Assembly (NCBI RefSeq): GCF_932526225.1
Contig: NC_064039.1
Span: 3,175,001 to 3,239,000, forward strand
Source: Nematostella vectensis
Taxonomy: Eukaryota; Cnidaria; Anthozoa; Actiniaria; Edwardsiidae
Reading direction: 5' to 3'
Length of the DNA: 64,000 bases
Shown here: in pieces, positions 1 through 13,700 of the stretch
How the letters are laid out: every line of letters begins with the position of its first letter
Numbering within the stretch: position 1 is the stretch's first letter
Made by a program: the position numbers and the translations under genes
The notes under the pieces: generated by a model
Seen by the model: the letters and a program-made list of their open reading frames with translations, nothing else
Database searches by the model: none
What the model was told of the DNA's origin: nothing

Positions 1-187
1 TGGACGTGCCTGAGATGCAGTCGGTCGAACCTCGGTGCTCTCTTGTCGGTGGAAATTTGCTGAGGATGCGGCATTTAATTGGAGTCACAGCTCCATACTT
101 GTTTCGCTGCTCAAGTGGTATGTGCCAATGAAGAGCTACCAGAGACTCTTGCTCGAGACTAATATAAGCCGACACGCTTATATTAGT

Positions 188-340
188 TTAGCTATTAACT
201 AGTCCCCCCACGGGGAATAACTGGGTTTCGCTTGTGCCATCCATGGGGTAGTAGTTGGGTAATCTGTCCACCCCCATAGTGTAACAGTGGGGCTTGCTAT
301 CCACCCCCATAGTGTAACAGTGGGGCTTGCTATCCACCCC
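188..340. repeat. Two-copy 37-bp tandem repeat
   Basis: Unit containing CCCCCATAGTGTAACAGTGG followed by GGCTTGCTATCCA occurs twice, with a third degenerate unit. The rest of 1-722 has no exon I can support; the upstream MAM exon should be before or within it. Confidence 0.7.
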
Positions 341-722
341 AATGGCGCCCATCGGGTAGTGCATACTAAAAACAACAGTGATTTGAATTCCGCTATTTGG
401 TAGTGGTGGGATTATTACCTCATATCTCATTTAAGGGTGTTGACTGTCAACGTAGGCAAGTTGGGCCATTTCTCGTTACTAAGCGATTCGGTTGTTAGGC
501 GTGCGCGGGAACTTCAAACTTTTAAGCGGGAAAATTTAATGGCGGGAAAGCGACATTTCTAGCTTCGAAAACAAACGCCCGAAACTGGCGAGAAAAACGT
601 AATAAACAACAAATACCGTAAAGGTAATTCCAGAAAAAAACGTTGTTACAATTCGTATTTCACTGTTAAAAAGCGGGAGAAAAGTCGATATTTGTTTTGA
701 TCTGATTTGTTGCACTCCCCAG

Positions 723-1741
723 ATTATATGTACATTGAGGCATCTTTCCCGAGGGAGATAGGCAACAGCGCTTGCCTGATGAGCTCAGAGTTCGTGCCTC
801 AGCACATTAACTGTATTGAATTCTACTACGCGTTACGAGGGGCGGACATGGGGCGCCTTAACCTCTTCACTCAAAACCATCCCGGCCAACGCTCGCTGGT
901 CTGGTCAGCGGCTGGTAACCATGGAGACAGTGAACAATGGGAACTTGTGCGGCTTCCTCTTAACGTAACGCTTAACACTAAGGTGAGGACAATCTCCATT
1001 AATAGGCCATTGGAATCATCATTTTGTTAAGCAATTTTCTATTTATCATGATAACTTTCTCATCATTGTCATCATCGTTGTCGTCGGAGCATCATCCTGA
1101 TCATTATCATCAGTAATTTATTTATTTCGATGATGCCATCTATCGCTACACCATCATCGTCGCCATCACCATTATCATCATCTACATCTACAGCGAAACG
1201 CTTTAAAAATCACTATAATATGTTAGTCATCATCATCATTGTCATTGCTATCATCATCTACAACTTCTGAGTACCGTTCCTTGTCAACGACATCGTATAA
1301 ACATATTCATCAACATCATCTTTCCAACGATCATCAACGTAACCATCTGAAGTAACGAAGTTCATTATCTTCGCAAACAGTCACTATTGGTATTCTGCTT
1401 GAGTATAAATTATAAAATTATATGCATCTCTCTGAGATCGGGTACACAGAGAACTGATACATTTCAAGGAATGACCTCTAGGCTTAATAAGTTTGTAACC
1501 GTTCGTTACCAGTGATATTCATGGCAAATAACTTCGTCATGTGTTATGACCATACCACTGTAATTCAGTCACCTGCGATAGTGGTAGTTGAAATAAACTA
1601 TTATTATTATTATATTATAGCTCGTTTTCGAGGGAATTGTTGGTAACGGTTATCGGGGCGACGCTGGAATCAGCCGAGTACAGCTGACTGCTCAGACGAG
1701 CTGTGTAAACCCGGACACCAAGGGCCTGGGGCGAACAGAAG
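723..1741 (+). CDS. MAM domain, C-terminal part (two exons of the giant receptor)
   Basis: Exons 723-982 and 1621-1741 join in phase 0 (NTK then LVFEG). The translated text has the MAM hallmarks: an alternating strand pattern with [12 protein letters not shown], then the IVFEG-like strand and the [10 protein letters not shown] turn that matches the family's GxxGxxGDIAIDD motif. A cysteine follows in QTSC. MAM domains are extracellular adhesion modules. The N-terminal third of the domain must lie on an exon before 723; I could not place it safely in bases 1-722. Confidence 0.8.
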
Positions 1742-4700
1742 GTACGTCTTCTTTAGGCATTGTTTCCACACACTTTTTGTTGGAACACCTTGTAATAAAC
1801 GTTACAGCCTCTATTGTGTATCGTGCCCGCAAATCATTCAAAGCAAAGCATCTTGCTTCCTGAGTAAAGCATTTTGCTTCCTGAGCAAAGCATCCTGACT
1901 CCCTGAGTAAAGCATTTTGCTTCCTGAGCAAAGCTTTTTGCTTCCTGAGTAAAGCATTTTGCTTCCTGAGCAAAGCATCTTGCTTCCTGAGTAAAGCATC
2001 TTGCTTCCTGAGTAAAGCATTTCGCTTCCTGAGCAAAGCATCTTGCTTCCTGAGTAAAGCATCTTGCTTCCTGAGTAAAGCATTTTGCTTCCAGACAAAA
2101 GCATTTTGCTTCCTGAGCAAAGCATCTTGCTTATTGAGCAAAGTATCTTACTTCCTGAGCAAAGCATCTTGCTTCCTGAGTAAAGGTTTCCTGAGCAAAG
2201 TATCTTGCTTCCTGAGCAAAGCATCTTGCTTCCAGAAAAAAGTATCTTGCTTCCTGAGCAAAGCATCTTGCTTCCTGAGTAAAGCTTTTTGCTTCCTGAG
2301 TAAAGCATCTTGCTTCCCGAGCAAAGCATCGAAAAGCATCTTGCTTTCTGAGCAAAGCATCTTGCTTCCTGAGTAAAGCATCTTGCTACCTGAGCTAAGC
2401 ATCTTGCTTCCTGAAAAACGATCTTGCTTCCTGATCAAAGCATCTTGCTTCCTGAGTAAAGCATCTTGCTTCCTGAGTAAAGCATCTTGCTTCCTGAGTA
2501 AAGCATTTTGCTTCCTGAGTAAAACATCTTGCTTCCTGAGTAAAGCATCTTTCATCTTGAGTAAAGTATCTTGTTTCCTGAGCAAAGCATCTTGCTCTTT
2601 GGACTAGTTAAGGGGGTGATTTGTCCCTCCCTCAATTTTGACTTTCGCCCTAGTTTTAGTTCATATACCTGATTTTAAAAGCCGTAATAAAACATTTTAA
2701 TTCCATTTCGATCCTTTCACCTGGTATGTATCCCACCAACTTCGGAAAACACTGTGCTTCTAACATGGTTTATCAGTTCAATCTCTCAAAGGTAAAAAAC
2801 TTAACTATACACATTTTCAAGCAGAAATTTTAGCAAAATTCGTTGTTGCGCGACCTCACAGAATCCAAGTTTCGTTTTTTGTTTGGAAATAGCGCGTAGT
2901 CAATCAAACCAAACAATCAAAACCAGACAAACCGCCCCCACAGCTTGTGTCTGACTACGCGCTATTCCCAAACGAGACAAAGACTTTGGATTCGCCGAGG
3001 TCGCGCAACAACGAATTTTGCTGTAATAAGTACAACTGAGAGTTCTGCATGGATTTTATGTTTTAACGTACATTTTGCGTCTCAGCCATCTCAACTCACG
3101 TGATATCACACGTCCCAGCTTACCGTGACCGCCTCCTATCATGGCTGAGAGAGGCTGGACAACACAGCTTATGGCAGCCATGTTTCAGTCTATCACGTGA
3201 CGGCTGGCTCCCTGTGGAGCGCGTGTACACCAAGTGTGCCGACAAGGGCGCGTTGCTGCTGATAGTTCGTTATAGAAATCACGTGTTCGGTGGGTTCTTT
3301 GATCAAAATGTCCCAGGTGTGTATCCAGGGAAGGGTTTGCTAGTGACTTGTCTAGGAATAAATGATAGCATGACTTTACTAGGGATAACTTGTTAATGAA
3401 TAATGACAATGGCTTGTCTAGGAATAAATGATAGCATGACTTTACCAGGGATAACTTGTTAATGAATAATGACAATGACTTGTCTAGGAATAAATGATAG
3501 CATGACTTTACTAGGGATAATTTGTTAATGAATAATGACAATGGCTTGTCTAGGAATAAATGATAGCATGACTTTACTAGGGATAACTTGTTAATGAATA
3601 ATGACAATGGCTTGTCTAGGAATAAATGATAGCATGACTTTACTAGGGATAACTTGTTAATGAATAATGACAATGGCTTGTCTAGGAATAAATGATAGCA
3701 TGACTTCACTAGGGATAACTTGTTAATGAATAATGACAATGGCTTGTCTAGGAATAAATGATAGCATGACTTTAATAGGGATAACTTGTTAATGAATAAT
3801 GACAGCAAGGCTTAACTGCCGATGACTTGTCTAGGAAATAAATGATAGCATGACTTTAATAGGGATAACTTATTAATGAATAATGACAGCAAGGCTTAAC
3901 TGCCGATGGCTTGTCCAGGAATAAGTGACAGCATGGCTTTGATAGCGATTACTTTTCGAGGAATAAGGCGCCGCATGGCTCTAAAAGCGATGAGGTATGA
4001 ATCAACACAAGGTTAAAAAGGTATGTTAAACGCCTCTGTGAAACAGAGTGGTTGCGCTAAGACGAGGAATGGCTAGCGCTCGAAACGTCAGCGCAACCAC
4101 TCTGTTTCATAGAGGCGTTTAACATACCTTTTCAACCTTGTGTTGATTCATACCTTGTCTACACCACGCCTACGCAGACCATTTTTTTACAGCTTGGCTG
4201 TAGTTATACTATCTAATAGCGATGACTTGATTGACATTAGAATGAACTAAGGGGCCTATTTCCATTCACCTTCTCAAGAACGCGGGTTTAGGGTCAGCTT
4301 ATCCCCCCTCTCTCCTTCGCCTTGTGCCCGGAACCGCAAAGTAGAATATCATTAAACGCAAAGTAGAATATCATTAAAATTTCCCATTTCAATTCTTCGT
4401 GAAGTCTTAAATCTGGCCTTTTCTCTATGCTACAGCTTTGGGTCAGTGTCTTAATTCTACAAAGCTCGCGAGCGACAAAGCCTTTCTGTTTAGCTTCAAA
4501 AGTCTTCTATCAGACGCACCCATTAAGATCCCAGTGAAGCCCTCCGAGCGCTCGGACGCCCTGGGCTGCAGGCAAACCAATCCCTTCCCCGAATTCGGCC
4601 GAGATCTGATGGTGGACCACACCTCAAAGGTTGTCACGGCGGAAGTGGGGGCCGTATTCGATCACGTGAGAAAAAACTTCGTCGACACGAAGACGTTTGA

Positions 4701-7700
4701 GCCCTCCGATGTAGAGATCCTTGTCCCAAGTACAGGTGAGTATTACGTATTGGATGGTACATATCGGATGGCCCTGGGAATGTTTTTTTTACATAATCTA
4801 TCTATCTGATGATGTCCGATGTTATGGGGTTATTTTGTTATTTGTGTACTTCCACCAGTTAAAATGGTGCGGAATGTTGTTGTTTTAGTAAGTGCAAGTG
4901 CATTTCTATTGTTCAGTTGTCTGATTTTGTCCAAAGTTATGGTGTCATGTTGTGAATTCTAGTGTTTAGCTGCCCGATGCCCTGTCCGGATGAAATGCTG
5001 TGCAATGAGTTGCTAGGAGTCTGTGAATGCGATCTCCACTCACGCTCCCTGGATCAGTGTGAGCAAGGTACGAAAAAGTTTCCCTGAGTCTCCCTCTCAC
5101 CAACCCTGGCTTCCTGCATTCCTTTCTTCTACATTCCCGCCTTTCCAGGACCCATTAGCAGGGGGCATGACAGTCATAAGGACATGACCAGTACCTACCT
5201 ACCTACCTACCTACCTACTTACCTACCTACCAACCACCCTACCACCCTACCTACCTACCTACCTACCTACCTACCTACCACCCTACCTACCTACCTACCT
5301 ACCTACCTACCTACCCACCCACCCACCCACCCACCCACCTACCTACCTACCTACCTACCTACCTACCTACCTACCTACCACCCTACCTACCTACCACCCT
5401 ACCTACCTACCTACCTACCTACCTACCTACCTACCACCCTACCTACCTACCTACCTACCTACCTACCTACCTACCACCCTACCTACCTACCTACCTACCA
5501 CCCTACCTACCTACCTACCTACAGACCTACCCATCTACCCACAGACCTAACCTACCTAACTAACCTACCTAACCATCTGCCTACTTTAGCACCTCCCCAC
5601 ATACCTTCCCACCTATCCATCTGCCTACCTACCATCCTACCTGCCTATCTACCTACCCACAGACCTACCTTTTAACCTACCTACCCATCCTCTCCCTACT
5701 TACCTATCTACCTCCCTCACATCGCCTTGATACAAACTGAACTTTTTTAGGCATTTCCCTCAATGATTTTCTGCTTGACGTGCATGCGCTCTACCCTCTT
5801 GATCACCCAAATGACATCAAGAACACAAGAGCACAAGTCTGGGGAGAAAGCGCGGGAGACATTACGGAGACCCGAGGGTTACGCGGGCGCGCCTTGTCCC
5901 TCGCCAGCTCAGCCAGCCTGGTCTTTCCCTCGCATGAGTGCCTTTTGGATCCGACAAGTTGCACAACTGGAATATCCGTGCTTTTCTGGTTTAAGTACAG
6001 CGAACGCAGAATGTCTGAGCTCGCAGTTTTCTTTTGTAGCGGTTCGTGCCAGGAGGATGACCTTGGTTTCAAAATTTCCCATGAGCCATCAAAAATCAAC
6101 GAGCTTGCTCTCCAGGTAGGCTCTGCAGGGGGTTTGGAGCTCCTCTCGGAGTTATGTGAGACTCTAGACCCCAGAAAAGTAGACGGGGTTGATCTTCCTA
6201 TCTTTTAGGGTATAAAATTTCGATAAATTTCCATTTCCTTTTTCCCTAAGGGTATAATATTCGATTAACTGCTATTCATTAGGCGGTTGTTAACGATTTT
6301 CCGATTCGGCTATCTCTTAGGGATAAAAATATCCTTTAACACACCCAATTAGCTGTTTTTTAAGGGGTAAAATATTTTGTTGACGATCATCCCCGTGTAC
6401 ACATCCCCCCTCCCCACCCAGGTTTAAAACATAATTGCTCTGTCACACGCACAAATTTTGATTCAATTTATATTAGACATAAAACTCTTGTTTAATCTAA
6501 AATAAAATACTTTTGAGCGGCTATTGATAGAATGTACCCACACTAGATTACACAAAGGGCTGGCCGCTGTACCCACCGCTTCGCCTGCCCTCTCTCTATC
6601 TGGTCACATGTTGTGGTCACGTGGATAACAGGGTCGTCTCCAGTCGTGTACGTGAACGGAGCAGAAGCCAGTCTCAACTCCACGTGCGAAAAGGATGAGT
6701 ACACAGACCTTTCGAAAGACGAGTCTACGCGGCTTGGCGTTACCACAACAGCGGACTTCGATGATTACATCCAATTCTTGCGTGTGCTCAATGCCACAGA
6801 GATATCAAATCTGTACACATATTATAGAGGTGAGCAACAATGTTCTTTCAGGAAAGATGTAAGATTCGATTGTTTCATTTTAAATTTGCATTGAATACGG
6901 CTCATGGCTAATAGGTTTTTTAAATTAGGCCTTAGTATTCGTCATCAACATATGGCTTGCCCTTGTTTTCTCTAAATCTTTTTAAATGCAGGTCGCACGT
7001 CGGTTCGGCTTGACTTGCAGTATTTGTCTGGCAATATATCATGGGATCCTGACCTGCAGGACAAGGAGTCCAAGACATACGAAAGAGAGGCCTTGGCCGT
7101 GACAGATGAGGTGCGTGTGACTTTATGATCCTCAAAAAATTAAAGGGAATCGGGTAGCAGGGCCTTCACGGGCCTCAAAATACTGCCCGCCCCCTTTAGG
7201 CGATACGGCACTACATCGCCATCATATCGTCTTTTATTGATTTACCTCATTAGCATCATCGTTATCATCATAATTATTGCTTGATGGCTTGGTGGTATTT
7301 AATGATTTCTTAAAGGTCGAGCGTCTGGCAGGAGAAGTGCCTAAACGTGTCACCGTGGACTTTCTGTTAGTTAAAAAATGCTGCACTCTAACTTGTCTTC
7401 TTGGCATAAGAAATCCACTGCAATACAATCGATTAAATAAGATTAAATAAGGCAGAATGACTTCAAGGAGGCCTGGCCGACTGAATTAGTTTAAATGGCC
7501 CTAGAGCCAATCTCGTTCCCAGTGCCCGCTGGTTTGGTCACAAGGTTGCCATGGAGCTGATTTATATGTCTTTGCGCATGCTCCTGCAAACACATTCAAG
7601 CAAACTTAGCACAAACTCTTCTTTTCACTGTCACAGACCTGAAAACGGATAAACACAAGTCTCAAGCCTTTCAAACGCATAGTCTTCTGATTCTGTCATT

Positions 7701-10700
7701 TCCCATCACTGTTTCAGACTTGTAAACGGAACTACACAAGTCAAGCTTCACGTGAAATTCTCGCCCTACACCAGCTTCTCACCCTTAGATAACGTGATCA
7801 ATGGAATCGAGGGGACAGATAAACAGATAACTGTGGACTCTGGTGAGATCATAGGAATCAAAAACAAGGACCTGGCAGAACCTTTTTTTAGAAAGCTAAC
7901 TGAAAGTAAAAAAAATTCTCGAGGGAGAAAAAATTGGACCCCTCCATTGGGGAAATATTGAGTTTTTGTGCGTCCCTATTTAGAGTATTATGATGCTAAG
8001 GATTAATTATGGTTAATTATGATTTTTATTAAAATGGTAATCGTAATGATCGTAATCGTAGTTATGGCAAGTACTCTGGCTGCGTCGAAAATGACGATAA
8101 CTACATTACGATAACTATATTGGCGACAATAATGATGGTGTAAGCTTTTATCAAGATAAAATGATATTCAAATTCATCTAGAACACTGCTCTCTACCCTC
8201 TATTCTAGTGTACCGTACGCCCGTAACCATCGTATCAGCGGTAGCAAGTGAAGTTTCCATCGCGCTCTCGTGGACGCCATACACCGACGATGCCTACGCT
8301 GTTATATTCCAAGGCTACAACATCTCACTGACGGACACTTCGTCTGGTGTAGAGTCTTTCATCGCGCACAAGTCTGCTCTCACGTCCCACACTCTGCCGG
8401 ACTTGCTTTCAAAGATGAGCTACAGTATACGAGTGGCACCGCTATCACTTGAAGGGACCGGGAAATGGAGTGTCCCTGTGGTGGTCTCAACAGAAGATAT
8501 GAGTAAGTAAACCATGTTGTTAGTTGAGGTTGGAAGGGTGGTCAGAGTCGCCCTGTTATAGCGTACGCCTAAGCAGAAGATATGAGTAAGTAAACCATGT
8601 AGTTAGTTGATGTTGGAAGGGTGGTCAGAGTCGCCCTGTTATAGAGTACGCCTAAGCAGAAGATATGAGTAAGTAAACCATGTAGTTAGTTGAGGTTGGA
8701 AGGGTGGACAGAGTCGCCCTGTTATAGCGTACGCCTAAGCAGAAGATATGAGTAAGTAAACCATGTAGTTAGTTGAGGTTGGAAGGGTGGTCAGAGTCGC
8801 CCTGTTATAGCGTACGCCTAAGCAGAAGATATGAGTAAGTAAACCATGTAGTTAGTTGAGGTTGGAAGGGTGGGCAGAGTCGCCCTGTTATAGCGTACGC
8901 CTAAGCAGAAGATATGAGTAAGTAAACCATGTAGATAGATAAGGCTTGAAGGGTGAACAGAGTTACCCTGTTATAGAGTATGTCTTAACAGGGGATGTGA
9001 GTGAGTTAAAAACATTACGAAGCAGGGACCGTGGAACCGCGGAGAGAACATACAGAGAAAGTATGGATACTCCACTCATTACAATTTGGATGGACCGACC
9101 CTCTAAACAGCGTCTAAACAGAGCTATCCCTATGATGGAGTAATGGATTTAATTATCAATTGTATTAGTGAAAATGTAACAAACATGCAAAGGAGAAAAC
9201 ACCAGGGAGATTCTTAGAGAGAGGCGAATGTATGCACAGGGTAGCTGTTAACGGCTTGTTCTCTCACAGCGTCAAAGGAGGGTCCCGTGAATGTTTCGGC
9301 CGTCGTTGGAAAAACTTCCGTAGAGCTTAGCTGGGATGATATTCCCCTTGACAAGCAGGTACGTGAACATGTGTTACCCTAGGGTCAAACATATACGAAG
9401 ACGTGCGATTCTCACGTGTCAATCACGTACAAAGTTGTGATACCCACGTATCGAGCATTTAACAAGTCATGTGATACCCACGTGTCAAACACATACAAAG
9501 TTGTGATACCCACGCATCGAGCATTTAACAAGTCATGTGATACCCACGTGTCAATCACGTACAAAGTTGTGATACCCACGTATCGAGCATTTAACAAGTC
9601 ATGTGATACCCACGTATCAATCACGTACAAAGTTGTGATACCCACGTGTCGAAACAACTTCAAATCAAAATCTGCACTTTTGCACTTTTATACTATTTTT
9701 TACAAAAATGGGAATTTTTATGCAGTTGATCATCAATCTTTAATCGTTTCGGTCATTTTTCAAAATTTATGGCTGGTGTGATTACTGGGATTATCAAAGA
9801 ACCGGGCCTTTCAATGATTATTTAGTCTGATGAAGAACTGCGTTACAAGAGTTTTAAAGAATAATGTGAAGTATTTTGACAATGGGGCAGTGACCTTTTG
9901 ACCCAAATGTGTATATCGGGAAAGTGGGGTGGTCAGTAGCGTGAGATGTTCCCCTTTCGGCATGGAAGCCAACAGGATTAAAGCTCGCTTTCTGCATAGA
10001 ACGGTACTTCAATTTATGTTAGACTATGCATATGAAAGCTTCCCTTTAGCGGGGATCGTTTTGCTTGTTTCAAAATACGTGTAGATAATCCCTAGCTAAA
10101 CGGGAAAACTGTTTACATTTGATATGCTTGTGGTCAGAGAAATACAGTGAGATACCATCATGGTACTTATCAAAGATTTTTACTCATCGTGGTAATATAT
10201 CAGTTCGAAAATGGGACAAATCATGAAGCCTGCGTGCAGCCGGAAATAGTTCCATTATTATAAATAATGATTAATAATAGATAATCATAATTATTATTAA
10301 TGGCACTATTTCCGGCTGCACGCAGGCTATTCAAGGTGGGAAGTGCAATCATAAGATATTGCTTGACGGTTGTGTACGAATACAATTTTTACGTAATAAA
10401 CAGAAAAATACACAGTAGAATATTTGGCGGCACACATGACTGCACCATCGACAACTTGAATTTGTTGATGTTATAAATCTGTCATAGCGATTTCAGCACC
10501 GCGAGTAAGATCCGTGATAGTTTGATACCGGCCTCTGTTTACATTTTGCATGTTGCTCCAAAAGAAGAAAGAAACCGGTACAAACTCAAAAGACGATTCT
10601 CGCGCTTATTTCCCAAATAATTTACGAACCTCAACGTAACTTACACCAAAATGATCTCTGAAATGTGTAGCATTAGTATTTCGTATATATTTCTGTACAA

Positions 10701-13700
10701 TTTAAGTAAGATAGTAGTAGATGGACTAATAACATTGTCTCAGTTCAGAATCTGTATGTTGTTCAATGGTATACACTTATTTCAACCAACTTGTCAGTGC
10801 AAATGGGAAATGTTTATACATTTCAATGTTTATTCATTTCATCAACAAAAGAGCCGAAAGAGCAAAAGGGCCGAAGGCTCCGACTAAGGGCTAAAACGCT
10901 CGAAACGTCAGAGCAACCACTCTGTTTCACAAAGGCGTTGAGGCGAATGGCAAATGGCGGACCAATCACTCTATGGCTTTTTGTTATTCAAATAATCAGA
11001 ATTGTCGAAATAGCCTGCTACACATTCCGACACGCTAAACACAGAAACTCGACCGAACTAAGCAAGTACATATGGAGCCTTAAAGAAAACGACATAGAAC
11101 ACTTTATTTCATGGAAAATCCTGTCATCTCACTCCACCTACAACAGCTCTAGCAAAAGATGTAATCTCTGCCTCAAAGAAAAACTTATCATTATTCACCA
11201 ACCCAAGCTATCAACTTTAAACAAGCGTAACGAGCTAGTGTCTTCGTGCCGCCACAGGAACAAAGCCTTGTTATGCAACAGCTGAACTATTCAATTTCAT
11301 CATAACAGCCATTCAAATTTTGCACCCTATTTTTATGTTAGTTTTATACATAGATAGTATATAAGTGATGGTAGATATATATTCTTAATAAATCTCCTGA
11401 TGAGTGGGCAACCATGAAACAGGCTTGTAGAGATGAAACGGTAGTTCGCGTGTTTTTTTTTTCTACAAACCAAGATATATATATATATATATATATGACC
11501 AATGAATAATTCGATGTCAAAATAGTCATGCTTCCTCGAGTATGGGGAAGCTATCATAGTTTTGTCATCATAGCCGTCTCATTTCTTGACAAAGAAAAAC
11601 GCCAATGAAAGCGACATCGATGAGGTAGGAAAAAAGCGAATAGCTATGGCGAGTGATTTGAAGTTCAGGAACATCATTGCCTTCTTTTTCTTCGGCTTTA
11701 CTCTGGCAATCCCCAATGGATTATATCTCGTTGCTACCCAGGACATACTTAGCGGTAGTTCGATTCCTTCGACCGTGATTTTGATCATCATGTCAGTACC
11801 TCACATTCTACTGAAGTTCGTTGCTCCATGGTTTGTGTACAAAGTCTCGTTTCTCGTGTGGTGGGCAGTGGTCACTGCCCTGTCTTTGGTATCCATAGTG
11901 TGTGTAACAGCAGACTTGGTAGCAGTTCGAATGATCGGTGCTTTTCTGAGCGGGCCTGCGATGTGCTTGACTTCAGTGGTGACAATGGCGATGATAGCAA
12001 AGTACCAGAGTCTGGATGTCCTGATGAGCGCGAACCGAACTGGTGTCGGTCTGGGTGATATCGTCTCCAGTTTCATCTACACAGGCAAGTACAGCTACCT
12101 ATATTTTACATGAACTACTTGGCTTGAATCAATATAGCCATTCTCAGTTACACGCCCTACAGTCGAGTCAGTTCTCCCTCAAGACACAACAAACAAACAA
12201 AACGCAATGGATGTTTATTCGACCTTTATTCTATGATTATTAAAAAAAATAGGTATCCGTTCTTCTGGAACTAACCTCGGCGTGCGAATAAGAACATGAG
12301 GATGGTAAGCCTGTGCTTTATAGTTTATTGAATTAGGGACGTGATTGAAGCGTGTAAATTGAGTTTCCTAACTTGAAGGAGAGTAAAGGTGATTCTTTTT
12401 TTAAAATTATTTTCACGTCCGGTCAAATCGAAACAAGAGAAAGTCATTATGAATCCACCTTCGCCTGCGAACGTACTTGAACCTATAGGCTGTAAAATAT
12501 AACAAAGACATGGGTGTTTAGATGGGGCTGCAAGGCATTATTGGAAAGGCTGGGGCATGGTGGCTACTGTACCTATGCAGCCTGGTCCCCAGGGTTTTCT
12601 GGATGATTATAAGATATATAAAGTTGAGGATATATATAAGTTGCCTTTACACGCTCAAATTTGGCAATGAGCATAATAATGGCCGTTCCATGCCTCATTT
12701 CACCGGCTCTTCACCAATCTATTAGGTTCCTTAAATGCTATAGTCGTTCTACCAGTGCAAACGAGCCAGCCCTCGCCAGCGCCTTCATCAGCTAGACGTC
12801 ATATTAATAAATAAACAAGAATTAGCCAGAAGATAATGTGTTTAAAAAAAAGACGGAAAGCTGCTAGCACGGTCTAAAGCCTTCGCTTGTAATGATCGAG
12901 TTTGCCTATTTTCTTTTGTGATACTATGATTATGATGATCATCACCATCTCATTATCAAAATGTCATTATAATTTTACTATTGTTGTTGCTGTTATCGTT
13001 ATATTTTATTCTAGGAATGCCTTATATTGTCGTTTGTTGTCATTCTTCGCAGGGTTGACCACATGGACGTGCATGTCTCCCCAGATGGCAATGGTCATCA
13101 GCCTCCCATTGTGTTTCGTTCCGCTATTATCCCACTGGCTCTTAGATAAGACACCTCTCCAAGAAGTAGACAGCTATACCGGAGTACAATACACCAAGAC
13201 AGACCACCAAGAGCCGCACGAAGAAAAGCCAACGCCAATGATTGACACAAAACACAAAACTTACCGCGTTGTGTCGATGCTTTGGACCATCTGTCCTCTC
13301 GCGGGGTACTTGTATCTCAGCAAGATGTCACGATACATTTGCACAAATGCGCTCTTGACTAGCATAGCATTCTCCAACGCACCATTCCTTCCACGTGATC
13401 ATAATCAATACTACATACTACTGTTTGACTGTGCGCGACTTCTTGGAAGCACAGGGCCCATTCTTACATCGCCGGCAGGACCAGAATGGCAGGAACTCTT
13501 TAAGATTAGGAGAATTTGGATCGTCGCTATACTTGACGTGATACCAATTTTCCTTTACCTCCTCACCTCGTGGTTTCGCTTTATTACAAATTACCGTATC
13601 ATTTTTGCGGTCTGCTTTGCGCATGGCATTATCAGCGGTATGCTGGCGGTTTACGCAGTAATTTACACCGCTGACCAGTTCATAACAAAGGAGGAGAAAG

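Noticed and set aside
1-50. Possible upstream MAM exon ending at a GTGGAA donor near base 48
   Set aside because: The phase-compatible reading shows no MAM-like text, and the donor is weak.
1692-2607. Several overlapping open frames of Leu-Arg-Lys-Gln or Ser-Gly-Ser-Lys repeats
   Set aside because: They follow from the 21-bp period of a minisatellite; open on both strands and in several frames.
5184-5675. Open frame of Tyr-Leu-Pro-Thr repeats
   Set aside because: Translation of a tetranucleotide microsatellite inside an intron.
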